NCBI RefSeq assembly: GCF_022682495.2
Contig: NC_071393.1
Coordinates: 100,243,010-100,307,009, forward strand
Source of the DNA: Desmodus rotundus
Lineage: Eukaryota; Chordata; Mammalia; Chiroptera; Phyllostomidae
DNA length: 64,000 bases
Direction of reading: 5' to 3'
Both the position numbers and the translations under genes were made by a program. How positions within the stretch are numbered: position 1 is the first letter of the stretch; every line of letters starts with the position of its first letter. Of this stretch, positions 36,150 to 49,628 are shown one piece after another. A model generated the notes under the pieces. It searched no databases. It worked only from the letters and a program-made list of their open reading frames with translations, and was not told the DNA's origin.

Positions 36150-37465
36150 AGCTTATTCATTTTTTTATTGAGGTAATTATGCTATGTATTTATACATAGC
36201 ATAAAATTTACCATTTGAACCCTTTTTAAGTGTACAATTCGGTGGCATTTCCAGAACTTTTCCATCATCTAAACTGAAACTCTATACCCATTAAACACTA
36301 ACTCCTCATTCCCCCTTCCCCTTAGTCCCTGGCAACCTTTGCTCTACTTTCTGTCTCTGAGTTTATGTAGTCTGTGCGGTGCTCTGGGAACCTCGTGTAA
36401 CTGGAATCACACAGTATTTGTTCTTTTCTGACCAGCTTATTTCACTCACTGTACCGTAATGTCTTCAGGGTTCATCCATGTTCTAGCACGTGTCAGAATT
36501 TCCTTCCTTTCTAAGGCCGAATAATATTCCATTGTATGCATATACTGTACTCGTTTGTCCATTTGTCCTTCAATGACCACTTGGGTTGCTTCCACCTTTC
36601 GGCTATTGGGAATAATGCCGCTATGAACAGGAACGTACAGATATCTGCCTGAGTCCCTGCTTTCAATTCTTTTGGGTATATACTAGAAGTGGAACTACTG
36701 CCTCGTCTGGTAGTTTTATTTTTAATTTTTTGAGGAACCATCATACTGTTTTCAGAGCGGCTGCACCATTTTACATTCCCAACAGCAATTTCTCCATATC
36801 CTCACCAACACTTGTTATTCTGGTTTTGGTTTTGTTTTATGGTAACCATCCTGATGGCCGTGAAGTATCTTATAGTGACTTCGATTTGCTTTCTGTAGTG
36901 ATTAACGATGTTGAGGGTTTTTGTTTTTTTTTTTACGTGATTACTGGGTGTTATAGCTCTTCTTTGGAAAAATGTCTGTGTTAAGTCCTTTGTCCATTTA
37001 TAAATTGGGTTTGTTTTTTTGTTGAATTGTAGGAGTTCTTTATAGATTCTGGATATTAATCCCTTATCAGATATATGATTTGCAAATATTTTCTCCCATT
37101 TTCTCCCAGGTGTCCTTTTCAATCTGTTGATAGTTTCCTTTGATACACAAAAGTTTTACATTTTGAGAAAGCCCAATTTATCTATTTTTTCTTTTGTTGT
37201 TTGTGTTTTGTTGTCATATCCAAGAATTCATTGCCAAATGCAATGTAATGAAACATTTCCCCTGTGTTTTCTTCTAAGAGTTTAATAGTTTTAGGTCTCA
37301 CATTTAGGTCTTTAACGCATTTTGAGATCGTTTTTAATATGGTGGAGGTATGGGTCCAGTTTTGCTTCACTGCTTGTGGACATCCGGTTTTCCCAGCACC
37401 GTTTGTTGAAAAGACTGGCCTTTCCCTGTTAAAGGTCGTGGCACTGTGTTTATCATTCAGTTTTA
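36150..37465 (-). repeat. 5'-truncated L1, antisense (~1.3 kb)
   Basis: It starts with the 3'UTR-like 'aattttaccatt' region and runs into ORF2. Landmarks are 'gaataatattccattgtatg', 'cggctattgggaataatgcc', 'ttgggtatatactagaagtg', 'gaggaaccatcatactgt' and 'ggatattaatcccttatca'. Minus frames at 36511-36744, 36802-37122 and 37182-37370 are ORF2 C-terminal pieces (for example DLNVRPKTIKLLEENTGE), broken by frameshifts and stops. Confidence 0.92.
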
Positions 37466-37504
37466 TCCTACACTGAGAAGAGGAAACTGCTAGAATAATG
37501 TTAT

Positions 37505-37712
37505 TTTTTTTTAAAGATTTTATTTATTTATTTTTAAAGAGAGGGGAAAGGCAGGGAGAGAGGGAGAGAAACATCAATCACTTGCCTCTCGTATGTGCCC
37601 AGACCAGGGACCAAACCAGCAACCCAGGCATGTGCTCTGCACGGTAATCGAACTGGTGACCTTTCCCCTTGCAGAGTGATGCCCAGCCAACGGAGCCACA
37701 CCAGCTAGAGTA
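37505..37712 (-). repeat. Ves bat SINE, antisense
   Basis: It is a full-length reverse-complement copy ('cccaggcatgtgctctgca', 'ggagccacaccagctagag'). It is flanked by 'ataatgttatttt' and 'ataatcttatttt', a likely 13-bp target duplication with one difference. Confidence 0.93.
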
Positions 37713-38624
37713 TAATAATCTTATTTTAAATGTTCCTTTCACTTTTCAATCAATTTTTCAATATCTTATGTATTTGCCAGTTATTCACCAGCCCTTTGCT
37801 CAAGAACCAATGGGGGTAGTCATTGTCCCTCCATTAGGGGGAATGAGGCCTGGCCCCATGAAGGCCTCTGCCAGTCAGACGGTGCTTTACAGTTTGAGCA
37901 CACCCAGACTTGCCCACATTTCTTCTTGTTGGGTATTGTACGGATTGAACTTTTCTCCTAAAGAACATATTCCTTGAGCTTAACAAACTTATAAAATGCA
38001 TGGGGGAGATAAAAATATTAGTCCCTTACACGCCAGTGTGAATTCACTTACATTACTTTCCTCCCAGTTAAACTGTGTTGGGGGTGGAGTGGAGGGAAGA
38101 AGAGGGCGAGGAAAGGGCCACAGTCCAAGGAGGGCAGGCCAGGGTGTGGTGCTGCCCTGGCCAACAAGAGCCATTGAGCACCCTGGATAGACCCAGAAGA
38201 GAGGATGGTGACCCAGAAGGGGAAGTAGGAGGATCTAAAGATAAATTCTGCCTACTCCACAGCTGTGCCAGGGAGAGGCCCTGGAAGTGAGTATGAGTAA
38301 TCCAGAGACGTGCATGACCAAGACCTGGGCCTTCTGTGTTTATTCTAAAGTAGCGGCACATACTTCTCCAGGCCTGGCAACGTTGCTTGTAGATTGTGTC
38401 AGTTCAGTCCTTTGAAGGACAAATGAAAAGGCCTTAGTGCTGAAAAACATCTAACAAGAGGATCTTCTTTCTGTGACCCCACTTCCACCTCCAACATACA
38501 CACAATTACCTGTTTTGGGGATTTGTCATGATTTTGTAATGATTTTAATGTGAGTTGATTGCACATATTTAAATAGCAGGTATTTAAAATGTAGACTATA
38601 TTTTGAACTTGGACACTTCTGGTA
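37713..38624. other. Unassigned intergenic sequence
   Basis: No gene was seen. A GC-rich patch at 38050-38350 has overlapping open frames on both strands without motifs. Confidence 0.35.
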
Positions 38625-38640
38625 AGTACTGAATATTTTA
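38625..38640. repeat. Target-site duplication, left of the NACA retrocopy
   Basis: The 16-mer agtactgaatatttta occurs here and again, perfectly, at 39452-39467. It borders the 3' (poly-A side) end of the minus-strand retrocopy. Confidence 0.95.
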
Positions 38641-39467
<827 letters not shown>

Positions 39468-40574
39468 GTAGTTCCCATTCATACATTTTAAGAGTTAGGG
39501 TGTTTTTTAAATTATTAAAGATTGACATTTTTGTCAAGCTCCTGTTTCTAGTTAAAGTCATCTCTACAATACACTGAGAAAGTAGTTTTAAAATTTGATT
39601 CAGTTATCTCTAAAGTATCTTTTATTCACAAAGGAAAAGCTGTATCTAGATCATATCCAAAATTTACATCTTATTAGTGACTCACAGATCTGATTAATTG
39701 GGCCACACAGGCACTGTTAGTCCTATAAATAGTTCCGCTAAAGCGGAGCTCGTACACCCTTAGTTTTGTACTGAGGGCTCTCCCGTTTCTCACGCAGAAC
39801 TAGTTATCTCTCACTTCTTGGTCTTTCTACTGTTACAAGAGAGTTGACTTGTGACACTGGCGAGCAAAATATCACGAATTCTGGTCAGCGCATTTTTTCT
39901 TTAGCAAATCACACTTGACTATTTTTAAGAAGTTAACGAGAGAGGCTACCTTGTGCCATTATTAGGAAGCTGGGGTTTTTACTTTCCATTATCTTTCAGC
40001 CAGTATCTACTTTTTTTTTTTTTTTTAACTTATGTTGTCTAGCAATTCAGGCCCTCAAATCTAGTGACTAATGTCCCCTACTCTCAAATGGACTGTGACC
40101 ACCCTGTAACATGCTGCTAAAAAAAAATGTATACACCAAACAAACAAACAAAAATATATTTTAACACAGTGGTGGACATCTCACTTGATTAGCTCATATA
40201 TAGTTTCTTTATTTACTTTTGGGGAATACATTTTTCCCGTTTGGAATTACATTTGACACTAGAAAATGCAGGGATTAGGGGGTCCACATTCTGTACTTTG
40301 AAAATCCGCACATCACTATAGTCTGCCCTCCGCATACTCAGATCCCCAACCATGGGATGGCCCGGGAACAGCATGGGTTTGAGCTGTGGGTCGATTGAAA
40401 AGAATCACATAGGGACCATGCAGCTCACTCCCATGTTGTTCCAGGGTCAACTGTATTACTGCTATTTGAGGTAATACCTGTCTAACATCATGCAATAGCT
40501 AATCAGTGTTTGAGTAGGGTAGAATGGAATAGAAAGCACTTTTAACCTTGGAAAAGATATTTCTGATAACTTTT
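39468..40574. other. Mostly unassigned; Tigger-like fragment at about 40320-40460
   Basis: The 40320-40460 part has 'agtctgccctccgcatactc', 'gaacagcatgggtttgagct' and 'gttccagggtcaactgtat', resembling Tigger/MER2-type ends. The rest holds a T-run (about 40010-40026) and an (aaac)n tract near 40139, with no gene recognised. Confidence 0.5.
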
Positions 40575-41460
40575 GTTCTTTTAAAGATGTGGTATCATGG
40601 CTGTATGCATGTGTCCAAACTCATCAAATTGCATACATTAAATACAGTGCAGTTATTTTGTATATCAATTATGTCTCTATTAAGTTCTCTTTATAAAAAA
40701 AAAGAATAACTTTGTTTCTGTCAGGTAATAGGAGGCTCAGTCTTGCAAAAAGAAAAATTCCAATAACTGGAAAGAGATACTATCCTCATGGGTTGGATAG
40801 ATTCAATATTGTTAAAATGTTAGTTCTCCCCAGAGTACTGTGGAGATTCAGTACAATCTCAATCATAATTCCAACAGGCTTTTTAATGTAGAATTTGACA
40901 AGATTGCTCTAAAATCTATACGGATATGTAAAGGACTTTGACTTGCTAAAACAATCTGTAAGAAAAAGAATAAAGCTAAAGGATTTACATTATCTGACTC
41001 AAGATTTACAATATAAAGCTATAATAATGAAAACAGTGTGGCTCTGGCAGAAGAGAGACATATATGGTGTGAGGCCAGAACAGAATCCACAGACAGACAC
41101 TCACTCACATAGTCAACTGATTTTTGTCAAAGGGACAAGATAATTCAGTGGGGAAACAGTAGTATTTTCAACAAGGGATGCAGGAATACTGGATAACCAC
41201 ATGTTAAAAAAAGAATGAACATCAACCAATACTTGACATCATATACAAAACTTAATTTAACATGGATGCTAGACCTAAATGTAAAAGCTAAAACTATAAA
41301 GCTTTAAAAGAGAACATAATAAAATACATTCATGGACTGGAGTAGGCAGCTGGTTGTTAGATAGGATGCAGAAAACAACCATAAAAGAAAAAAATTATAA
41401 ATTTTTTCAAAATGAAATATCTTTGTTCATAAAAAACATTATTAATAAACATGTGAGAAT
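40575..41460 (+). repeat. L1 sense: old 3' end, then ORF2 fragment
   Basis: From 40575 to 40705 the text 'tcatcaaattgcatacatta' and 'tgtatatcaattatgtct' resembles an L1M 3' terminus. From about 40755 a second L1 begins in ORF2 ('ggttggatagattcaatatt', 'gactcaagatttacaatata', 'ttgacttgctaaaacaatct'). Its reading is broken at about 41455 by the HAL1 insertion and resumes at about 44350. Confidence 0.8.
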
Positions 41461-44344
41461 TCTTGTCAAGATGGCAGCATAAATGTGGTACTCACATCCT
41501 CCCATAATCATATCAAGATTACAGCTACACTAGAGAACAACCATCATTCAGAACTACCCAAAATCTAGCTGAATAAAAGTCCTATGACTAGGGATTTAAA
41601 GGAGAAGCCACATTGAGACTGGTAGGAGGGGCAGAGATGCGGAACAGTCTGGTCCCACACTCACATGTGGCAGATTAAAATTGGGAGGAATAGCTCAGGA
41701 GCGAGGGGTCTCAGACCCACACCAGGCCCCTCATCCCAGGGTTACATTGCCAGGAAGAGAAGTCCTGTGGGGATTGAGGCTGAGTGAGACAGAGGACTCC
41801 TGGAGTCCTAGGCAGTACCTCTTACAGGGCCTGCACATGGACTTACTCTCACTCACTCCCCCTATGCTCCAGTGCTGGGATAGCAGTTCAAAAGGCACCA
41901 GGGACATCCAGGGAGGAACTAAATTGTCTGGCTTCTGGGTGAGAATGAGGGCAGCTTTCTCCCAGACAAACGTTCTGACATAGGTCAGTGTTCCTTTGAT
42001 GAGCCCAACCCCCACAGAGCTGGCAGGCAGATGCCATATCTGAGTCTCCACCAAGGTGGTCCACACTGTTGGCCTTGCCCTGATCATTCCCTGAGACTCC
42101 GCCCCACCAGACTTTCAGACCCACCCAGGCTGTTTCCATGGTCTTTTCTATACCAATGGCCTGCCTTGGCTCACACTTCAGACTTCCTAAAATCTCCCAA
42201 AAAGCAGTATTTGGCCTCAGCGTGCCCTGTATTTCTTGTGAAGTGGCCTCAGGCCAGCACTAGCAGCATCTGGATGTGGTTCACAGCTTGGCTTCTCCTG
42301 GGAAGCCACCTCCAAGACACCTCCAAGTCCCCACAAGTAGCAGCCATCTGCAGATTGTTTTGTAGCTCAAGCTGGTTGGCCCAGGCAGAACACAGGCAGC
42401 AATCGACCTTGGCCTGCACCTCCTGGGAGGCCCCAGAGTTAGTGTACCCGGTGGACAGCTTCATGTCATGTTGAAGCACCACCCAGCCACCTCTAGTATG
42501 ACATACTCAAGGGGCAGACTCAGCAGGCACCAGAGCCTCACTGAAGTAAGACCTACTCCGTGGGCCCCTGCACAGCTGATCCTCCACAGTGATCACATAT
42601 AGTCCCTGAAGCCAATCACCCTGGCGGGTAGATCCTTCTCGTTGATGTGCCAACAAGGCGGCTCATGAGCAATCAAGGCTCAACTACAACAGGAGGATAT
42701 ACACACAGGGAGGGGGGCACGCCTGGAGTGCCCAGCTTGGGTGACCAGGGAGGCTGTGCCAGTGGACCTTACAGGATGCCTGCTATGTTAGGCCACTTTA
42801 GCAAGCCCAGGAGGTGTGGCAGCTCTACCTAATGCATAGAAACAAACACAGGAAGGCTGCCGAAATGGGAGGCAAACACGCCCCAAATGAAAGAATAGAA
42901 CAAAACTCCAGAAGAAAACTAAACAAAATGGAGACAAGCCATCTACTAGATGTAGAGTTAAAAGCACTGGTTACAATCATGCTCAATGAACTTAGAGCAG
43001 GGGTGTCAAACTCGTTTTCACCAGGGCCACGTCAGCCTTGAGGTTGCCTTCAAAGGTCCGAATGTAATTTTAGGACTTTATAAGTGTAACTACTCCTTAA
43101 TAGTTAAGTGAGAGCTTGGTGCTGCCACCAGGTAGAAACAAGGTGCTGGGCTGGATAAAACAAGATGGAGGGGGCCCATGGGCCTTGGGTTTGCCACCTG
43201 TGACTTAGAGGAAGAGCAGTCGAACTTAGAACTTCAACAGCATAAAAAAAGAACATGGAGACCATAAAATAAGTCAGAGATGAAGGATACAATAACTGGA
43301 ATGAATACCTTAGAGGAAACAAATAGTAGAGTAGATAAAGCCAAGAATCAAATCAGTGATTTGGAATATAAGGAAGCAGAAAACACCCAATCAGAAAAGC
43401 AAAAAGGAGACTACCAGACCACTTCAAGTGTACCAGTGTTCGCATCATAGGGGTGCCAGAAGGAGAAGAGAGCAAGAAATTGAAAACCTATTTGAAAGAA
43501 TGATGACAGAAGACTCCCCTAACCTGGTGAAGGAAATAGACATACAAGTCCAGGAAACACAGAGAGTCCCAAACAAGGTAAAACCAAAGAGGCCCACTCC
43601 AAGACACATCACATTAAAATGCCAAAGGATAAAGACAAAGCAAGAATCTGAAAAGCAGCAAAAGAAAAGCAATTAGTTACCAACAAAGGCGTTTCCATCA
43701 GACTGTCAGTTGATTTCTCAACAGAAACTTTGCAGGTCAGGAGGGACTGGCAAGAAATATTCAAAGGAATGAAAAGCAGGGACCTACAGTCAAGATTACT
43801 GTACCCAGCAAAGCTATCATTTAGAATCAAAGGACACATAAAGAGCTCCCCAGACAAGAAAAAATCTAAGAGTTCATCACCATCAAACTAGTGTTACATG
43901 AAATGTTAAGGGGTCTTCTTTTTATAAGGAGAAAAAAACCCTAAAAATATGAACAATAAAATGGCAATAAATACATATCTATCAACAAATGAATCTTAAA
44001 AATCAAAATAAACAAAGAAGCAGAACAGAAATAGACTCATAGACACAGAGAACATTTTGACAGTTGCCAGATGGGCTGGGGGTTGGGAGGATGAGCAAAA
44101 AAGGTGTAAAAGGATTGAGAAGTACAAATTGGTAGTTCCACAGTAGTCATGGGGATGTGAAGTACAGCACAGGGAACATAGTCAATAGTATTCTAATAAC
44201 TCTGTATGGTGTCAGATGGGTATGAGATTTATTGGGGTAATCACTTAGTAAGTTCTGTGTCTAATCACTGGGTGGACACCTGAAACTAATATATGTCAAC
44301 TAACTATAATTGAAAAATAAAAAATGATTTAAATTTAAAAACGA
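41461..44344 (+). mobile_element. HAL1-type LINE, near full length, sense
   Basis: It begins 'ttcttgtcaagatggcagca' and has a ~1.4-kb 5'UTR. An ORF1 region follows (about 42840-43890, with ...EERMMTEDSPNLVKEI-type pieces and QVQETQRVPNKVKPKRPTP near 43540-43600). The 3' tail has 'gaacatagtcaatagtatt', 'acctgaaactaatatatgtc' and 'aattgaaaaataaaaaatg'. No ORF2 lies between ORF1 and the tail, which is the HAL1 ('half-L1') layout. ORF1 is interrupted by stops and by a hAT insertion. Host L1 sequence flanks it with similar 'aataaaca' edges (about 41446 and 44349). Confidence 0.8.
42998..43202. mobile_element. hAT MITE with perfect 8-bp target duplication
   Basis: The left end 'caggggtgtcaaactc' and right end 'gtttgccacctgtg' form imperfect inverted termini. 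The insert is flanked exactly by 'acttagag' at 42990-42997 and 43203-43210. At 205 bp it cannot code for transposase, so it was mobilised in trans. It lies in the ORF1 region of the HAL1 copy. Confidence 0.92.
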
Positions 44345-45365
44345 AAATAAACAAGCAATCCATAGCCTGGAAGAAGAAGTGGCAAACTGTATATCTAATA
44401 AAGGACTTGTATCCAGAATCTGTAAAGAATTTGACAATTCAATAATAAAGACAGCCTACTTTTAAAAAGATGTACAAAAATCTTAGACCGGCACTTCACA
44501 AAGGAAGATATGTGAATGGCCAGCACACACAGGAAAAGGTGTTCAACACCACTAGTCATCAGAGAAATGCAAAGTAAAGCCACAGTGAGCTAGTACTGTA
44601 CACCCATTACAATGGCTGCAGTGAGAAAGACTGGCATCATCAAATGTGGGTGAGTCTGCAAGCAACTCTTACATCGCTACTGAAAATACAACACAGTACA
44701 TCTACTTTGGGCAAAGGTTTAGCAGTTCCACATAAAAATCAAACATACACCTACCCTTTGACTTAGAAATTCCACTCCTAAGAGAAATGCAACACATGTT
44801 CACAAAAAGAACGGGCACAGTAGCTTTCTTCATAATAGCTCCAGGATGGAAGCATCCCAGATGTGCATCAGTAGGAAAATGGATAAACAAATTGTGGGGT
44901 GTTCAGATGAGGAATGAGCCACCAATATATTCAAAAACATTGGATAAATCTCAAAAACATGCTGAGCAAAAGCAGCCAGACACAAGAGGACATTCTGTGT
45001 GATTCCATTTATAGAAATTCTAGAAAAGGCAAAACTAACCTAAGGTGGAAAAAACACACAGGAACAGTGGTTGTCTCTGGGGATGGGGAGGAGTGCCTGG
45101 GAGGGGACATGGAGGCACTCTCTGGGGACATGGGAGTGTTCTGAATCACACCAGGACTGTGGACTTCATGTGTGTACCCACTCATCAAATCGTACAGCCG
45201 AAGTTCGTGTGCATGTCAGGGTACGTACATTTTTCCTCACAAAAACTGCGCAAAGTAATTGAAGAGTAGGGAGAGGTAAAGGTGATGTAAGAATGGCAAG
45301 GGACATGGGGGTTCTATTCTGTTTACTTTATGTATGTTGGAATTTCTCCCATAATAAAAAGTTTT
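44345..45365 (+). repeat. L1 ORF2 3' part and 3'UTR, sense (host of the HAL1 insertion)
   Basis: ORF2-derived phrases resume after the HAL1 tail: 'ctaataaaggacttgtatcc', 'cagagaaatgcaaagtaaag', 'catccagatgtgcatcag'-like text near 44850 and 'ggataaacaaattgtggggt'. The end is 'tctcccataataaaaagttt' at about 45345-45365. Together with 40755-41455 it forms one L1 split by HAL1. Confidence 0.88.
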
Positions 45366-45469
45366 CAGAAGTGCTTATAAAATACCACAAGTGAATTGAT
45401 TGGAAGGCTCATGGATTTTACTCATTGCAGTACTTTTCCTGGACAGTGTTCAATTGTCCACGTTAACGG

Positions 45470-45655
45470 AGCAGAGTACAGTGGTTTAAGATCTCAAGCT
45501 CTGGGACCATTTACGAGTTGTGTGGCTTTGAGGAAATTCTTTGATTTCCCCATAGTTCAGGTCCCTCATATGGGTTTATGAAGGTTAAATGAGATGACAT
45601 ATAGGTAAAGGGCTTTGCCAGTTTCTTGCTCAATAAATGTCAGTTGTATTAGTGG
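45470..45655 (+). repeat. MIR SINE, sense
   Basis: The order is 'caagctctgggaccatttac', 'ttgtgtggctttgaggaaat', 'ggttaaatgagatgacatat' and 'ttgctcaataaatgtcagtt', all MIR landmarks. Confidence 0.82.
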
Positions 45656-46285
45656 AGGGAAAATGTGGCAAAGATCACTTTTTTTAAAAAAAGAAATTTC
45701 TTATTTGGCTTTGAAAAGTCTTTTTCTGTTTAATTTGAGTGTGTCTGTCTCTGGTATTTGGGAATCAAGACAATGGGGTCACCCAGGAGAAGACTTGGCT
45801 GAGAAGAAATCAGAAGGTGATTCCTGCCCTGGTAATGAACTCTTCTACTTTATGTTTAACTTGAGAATTGACACCTAAACTCTATTTCCATGAGACTGTC
45901 TTCAAATTTGTAACATAAAGCTCATAAGCTGATAATGCATGCAATTCCAAAATCTTTTTTTCCCTTGTTTGTTTGCTTTTTGACCTTGAACTTTTTTTTC
46001 CCCTCCGTAGAGCACCTGTCCCTGGGAGGTTTTGCTTGGGCCAATATTTAAATTGGCTCTGTTTTCTGACTTCAAAACAGCTAGTGGTAGGGAGAGAAAG
46101 CTAAGATTTTTGTACCTAAAAATAGCGAAATAAATAATCCCCAGCTGGCTAATAAAAAAAACAAGTGTATAACCATGTTCAGGCTCAGGCCTGGAGTGTA
46201 GCCCCCCCCCCCCGCCCTTTTCTTTCCTTAGCAACTCGCACCTCCGTGCTTTCACATCATTGAATGCGCATCGCTCCTTCCTGGC
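45656..46285. other. Unassigned, with a C homopolymer
   Basis: It holds a run of C at about 46201-46214 and no recognised gene. The 117-codon minus frame (45902-46255) gets its poly-Gly from the C-run and has no recognisable motif. Confidence 0.4.
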
Positions 46286-46500
46286 TGGAATTCTCCCCCT
46301 TATTCATTCAGACACTTTTCTGTGCCCCACCGCGCTGGCCACTGGGGACGTGAGGGTGAGCACAGCCCTCTGAGTCCTATGGCTGCCAGACAGACACTTA
46401 GTCAACAATGAGTAACTTGTGGGGACACAGAGACGGTTGTCAGGGAAGGCCTCTCCAAGAGGTCAGGAGTGCAGACCCTGTCAGATGAGAAGGTCTCCAC
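46286..46500 (-). repeat. L2 3' end, antisense
   Basis: It reads 'ttattcattcagacactttt', 'actggggacgtgagggtgag' and 'gtcagggaaggcctctcc', the reversed L2 3' region. Confidence 0.65.
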
Positions 46501-48770
46501 TGGTTTCTTTTTCTTGCTTTACATAGTGTTGGGTGTTGGTATCACTTTTCTGTAGAGACCTAAACAGAATCTGCCAGATAAGAGTTGTCTCTGACGGCTT
46601 ACTTGTGGTGGCCATCTTTCCACATCCCTTCACAGGGCCCCTCTGTGCACCACAATATATTTAGCTTTAGGAAAGCAGATTTAGGCACATCTGCTCAGGG
46701 TCGAATTTCTCCACGCACCCCTCATGGGGTCGCAGAGAGATTCCCACGCCTCAGCTCTCCTGTGGCCTGGCCACGGTTCTCTCCTCCCTGCTCCCCTCCC
46801 CTGAGGACATGCTCACAGGCTCCGGTCTGCTCCCGGTGGGGCTCCCTCCTCGTCCTGAAATGTAAGGAGCGTCCTTTAAAGTGGAGGTTGGCCTTCCCAC
46901 AGGTCTTCCCCGTGTCATCTTGTTTCTGGAAGCTTCAATGTGTCACACTCCTTTATCTCATGCTATTGTAGCACCTTTCGTTGCTTTTTCGTCTTTGTTC
47001 CTCTGCTACTTTTTAAAAATACAAGCATTTCTACTAATTAAGGTTGTAGATGATGCTTCTTCACATGTACATCCTATTTTCCATGTGTCTTCAGGATGAT
47101 TTTTAATGGTTTGTCTCCCTTACATTCTGTTTTCTCCTGTTTGTGCTTCTGATATAGTTGGCTAATTTTAGTTTCATTTGAATAACTCAAATCCATACCT
47201 CATTACTGCACTTGATTTCTGTTTAAGTACTTGAATCAGTTTCATTTTAAAAAAAACCTTTTGTTTTAGGTTTTTGCAAATATTTGTCGAACACCCACCA
47301 TTTCCTCATGTTGGGACTAGATTTTCTCACTGACTCAGAACCTTGCTTCCAGCCCTCGGCCTTCCTGCCCTCCCCTCTGGGCTTCTCTCCATCCTGCCCG
47401 CCGCTGTCCCCTCGCTCACGCAGCTTTCCCAGGCTACTCCGCCCCCGGAGCCCTCTGACCTGTGGGCACTTATCACCTCCATCGCTCACTCGGCAGTTAG
47501 TCACAAACCGCTATCTGACATGCACCGAATGCCTCGTGTCTCTTCCATGACTGGGAGAGTCTTGTCATTTCTGGGCCCTGTTATCACTTGCTGTTGTATC
47601 TTCTTCCTCTGGTGCTCAAATATTAGAATTTCTTAAAAAGATAATAGTTCCTTGCTTTCTGCTTCTCTGCTTTCGGCTTCAGGAACCTACTTTGGTCTTG
47701 AGTCCTCCGAGGAAAGTTAATTCCCTTTCTCAAAAAATATCAATCATGTAGCTTAATCTGCCTCATAAGGAGAGGATACGAATTTATAGATCTCTTGAAA
47801 CGAACTGAGCTGACTGGCTTTCAGGAATTTGTAACCTCTTGGAGACAGAACTCAAACAATGAGTTATTAAACACCCCTCCTGTTTTTAAAAAACAGTTGC
47901 CCAACATATTGCAAAAGACTTTGCCCCAGGCGTTTACAGAACACAGCTTCTTAGCAGGATTTCTCAGAATAGAAATCAAGGGCAAAGTTTAGAATCAGAT
48001 CTCTTAGGTTTAGAAATCATTTTTGTTTATAGAAAGCAACATAATTTGGTCTCAGGCGGTTCTGGGGACTAGAGGAAACATAGCTCACTCATGCTGTTTA
48101 CCTAAACACACACACACACAATTAAAAAAAGCCCCACGACTCTAGAAGTTCCACATTCCACAGATTTGTCTCAACCTGTAAAGATGAAAGAAAACATCTG
48201 TCCAGTTATCTCTTTAAAGATCTTCGTAGGAGGAGTTCTGCGAATGCGAAAGGAGTCAAGTTCACAGTGTAGGCCTCTGTCCACAGCACCCTGAGATCTG
48301 GACAGGGCTTTTCGAGGAACTCAGCTCATCTTCCTGAGAGTACATAGAAGGCACGTACTCTTCATTGTGTGTTTGCTTTCAACAAAATTTATGAGAAAGC
48401 AAAAGGAAGTTTCTAAACTACTGACAGATGGCAAGCACTTGGAGCACTGATATGGGACTAAAACCCAGTCGGAAAGAAACATAACGTGTTTAGGGCAACA
48501 CAGGCCTCTCTCGAGCACCTGAAACCGAAGCATTTCCAAACTTTCCACGGAGACACACAGGCTGCGTACACAGAATTATCGAGGGTTAGAAATGAAAGTC
48601 AGACTTGCGTGACAAAGAGGACCTCAACAGCCGTCTCCTATTTGATGCTTATCCTTCGCTCTTGTCTTTCCTGTCCAGGCCGTTTTTGAAGAGCTCGCTT
48701 ACTTTTCCCCATCTTTGGTACAGATCAGCTGGTATTGTCACCTTCTGGTAAAGTGACGGCTTTTCAAATG
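46501..48770. other. Unassigned intergenic sequence
   Basis: No gene was recognised. Pyrimidine-rich, GC-richer parts lie at 46720-46900 and 47335-47480. A (ca)n tract lies at 48105-48120. The overlapping frames at 47247-47636 reflect this composition. Confidence 0.35.
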
Positions 48771-48950
48771 CAGTTGAGCCTTGAACAATGCAGGTTTGAA
48801 CTGCGTGGGTCTACTCGTTAGCGGGTTTTTCCAACTGACCTAAAACAGTTGACCTTTTTTATCCCTGAGTTTCACATTTGCATATTCAACCAACTGCAGA
48901 TTGAAATACTTTCTTTTCTTAAAAATATTATTCCAAGAATTATTCCAAGG
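48771..48950. mobile_element. Tigger/MER2-type DNA transposon, left part
   Basis: It begins 'cagttgagccttgaacaatg' with 'ggtttgaactgcgtgggtct', then 'catattcaaccaactgcaga'. These are Tigger-class terminal sequences. The matching right-hand part lies at about 51490-51742, after an inserted L1. Confidence 0.65.
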
Positions 48951-49422
48951 ATTTACATTTCTTTTTTAAAAATTTTTCCATTACAGTTTGCATAGTGGTT
49001 AGACAGTTACATCCTTTACAAAGTGGTCACCCTGATATTTCCAGCACCCACCCAACACCATTCCTAGTTACTATAGCATCACTGACTGTATTCCCTAGGC
49101 TGTACTTTACATCCCTATGACTGTTCTGTAACTTCCCGTTTGTACTTCTTAATCCCTTCGCCTTTTTCACCCAGCCCCGCAACTCTCCTCCCCTCTGGCT
49201 ACTATCAGCTGTTCTCTGTATCTGTGAGAATGTTTCTGTTCTGTTTGTTTATTTTGTTCTTTAGATTCCACATATAAGTGAAATCATATGGCGTTGTCTT
49301 TCTCAGTCTGACTGATTTCATTTAACATAATACCCTCTAGGTCCACCCATGCTGTTACAAATGGTAAAATTTCATTTTCTATGGCCAAGTAGTATTCGTG
49401 TATATATCTCTCACAGCTTTTT

Positions 49423-49628
49423 TTTTTTTAAGATTTTATTTATTTATTTTTAGAGAGAGGGGAAGGGAGGGGGAAAGAGAGAAGGAAAGATCAATGTGTG
49501 GTTGCCTCTTTTGTGGCCCTCACTGGGGACCTGGCCTGCAACCCAGGCATGTGCCCTGACTGGGAATTGAACTAGTGACCCTTTGGTTCACAGCTCATGC
49601 TCAATCCACTGAGTTACACCAGCCAGGG
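49423..49628 (-). repeat. Ves bat SINE, antisense, nested in L1
   Basis: It is a full-length reverse-complement copy. The L1 text 'ctcacagctttttt' occurs on both sides (from 49410 and from 49630), a clear target-site duplication. Confidence 0.95.

Noticed and set aside
42031..42474. 147-codon plus frame
   Set aside because: It lies in the HAL1 5'UTR, with equally long frames on the other strand, so it is composition and LINE debris.
43356..43676. 106-codon plus frame as a possible gene
   Set aside because: It is the degenerate ORF1 of the HAL1 copy, not a host gene.
46201..46216. C homopolymer as a G-quadruplex candidate
   Set aside because: A single run without the four spaced G-tracts needed; just a homopolymer, possibly a sequencing problem spot.
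47247..47636. Overlapping frames on both strands in pyrimidine-rich DNA
   Set aside because: Strand-symmetric open frames from GC-rich, stop-poor composition; no recognised product.
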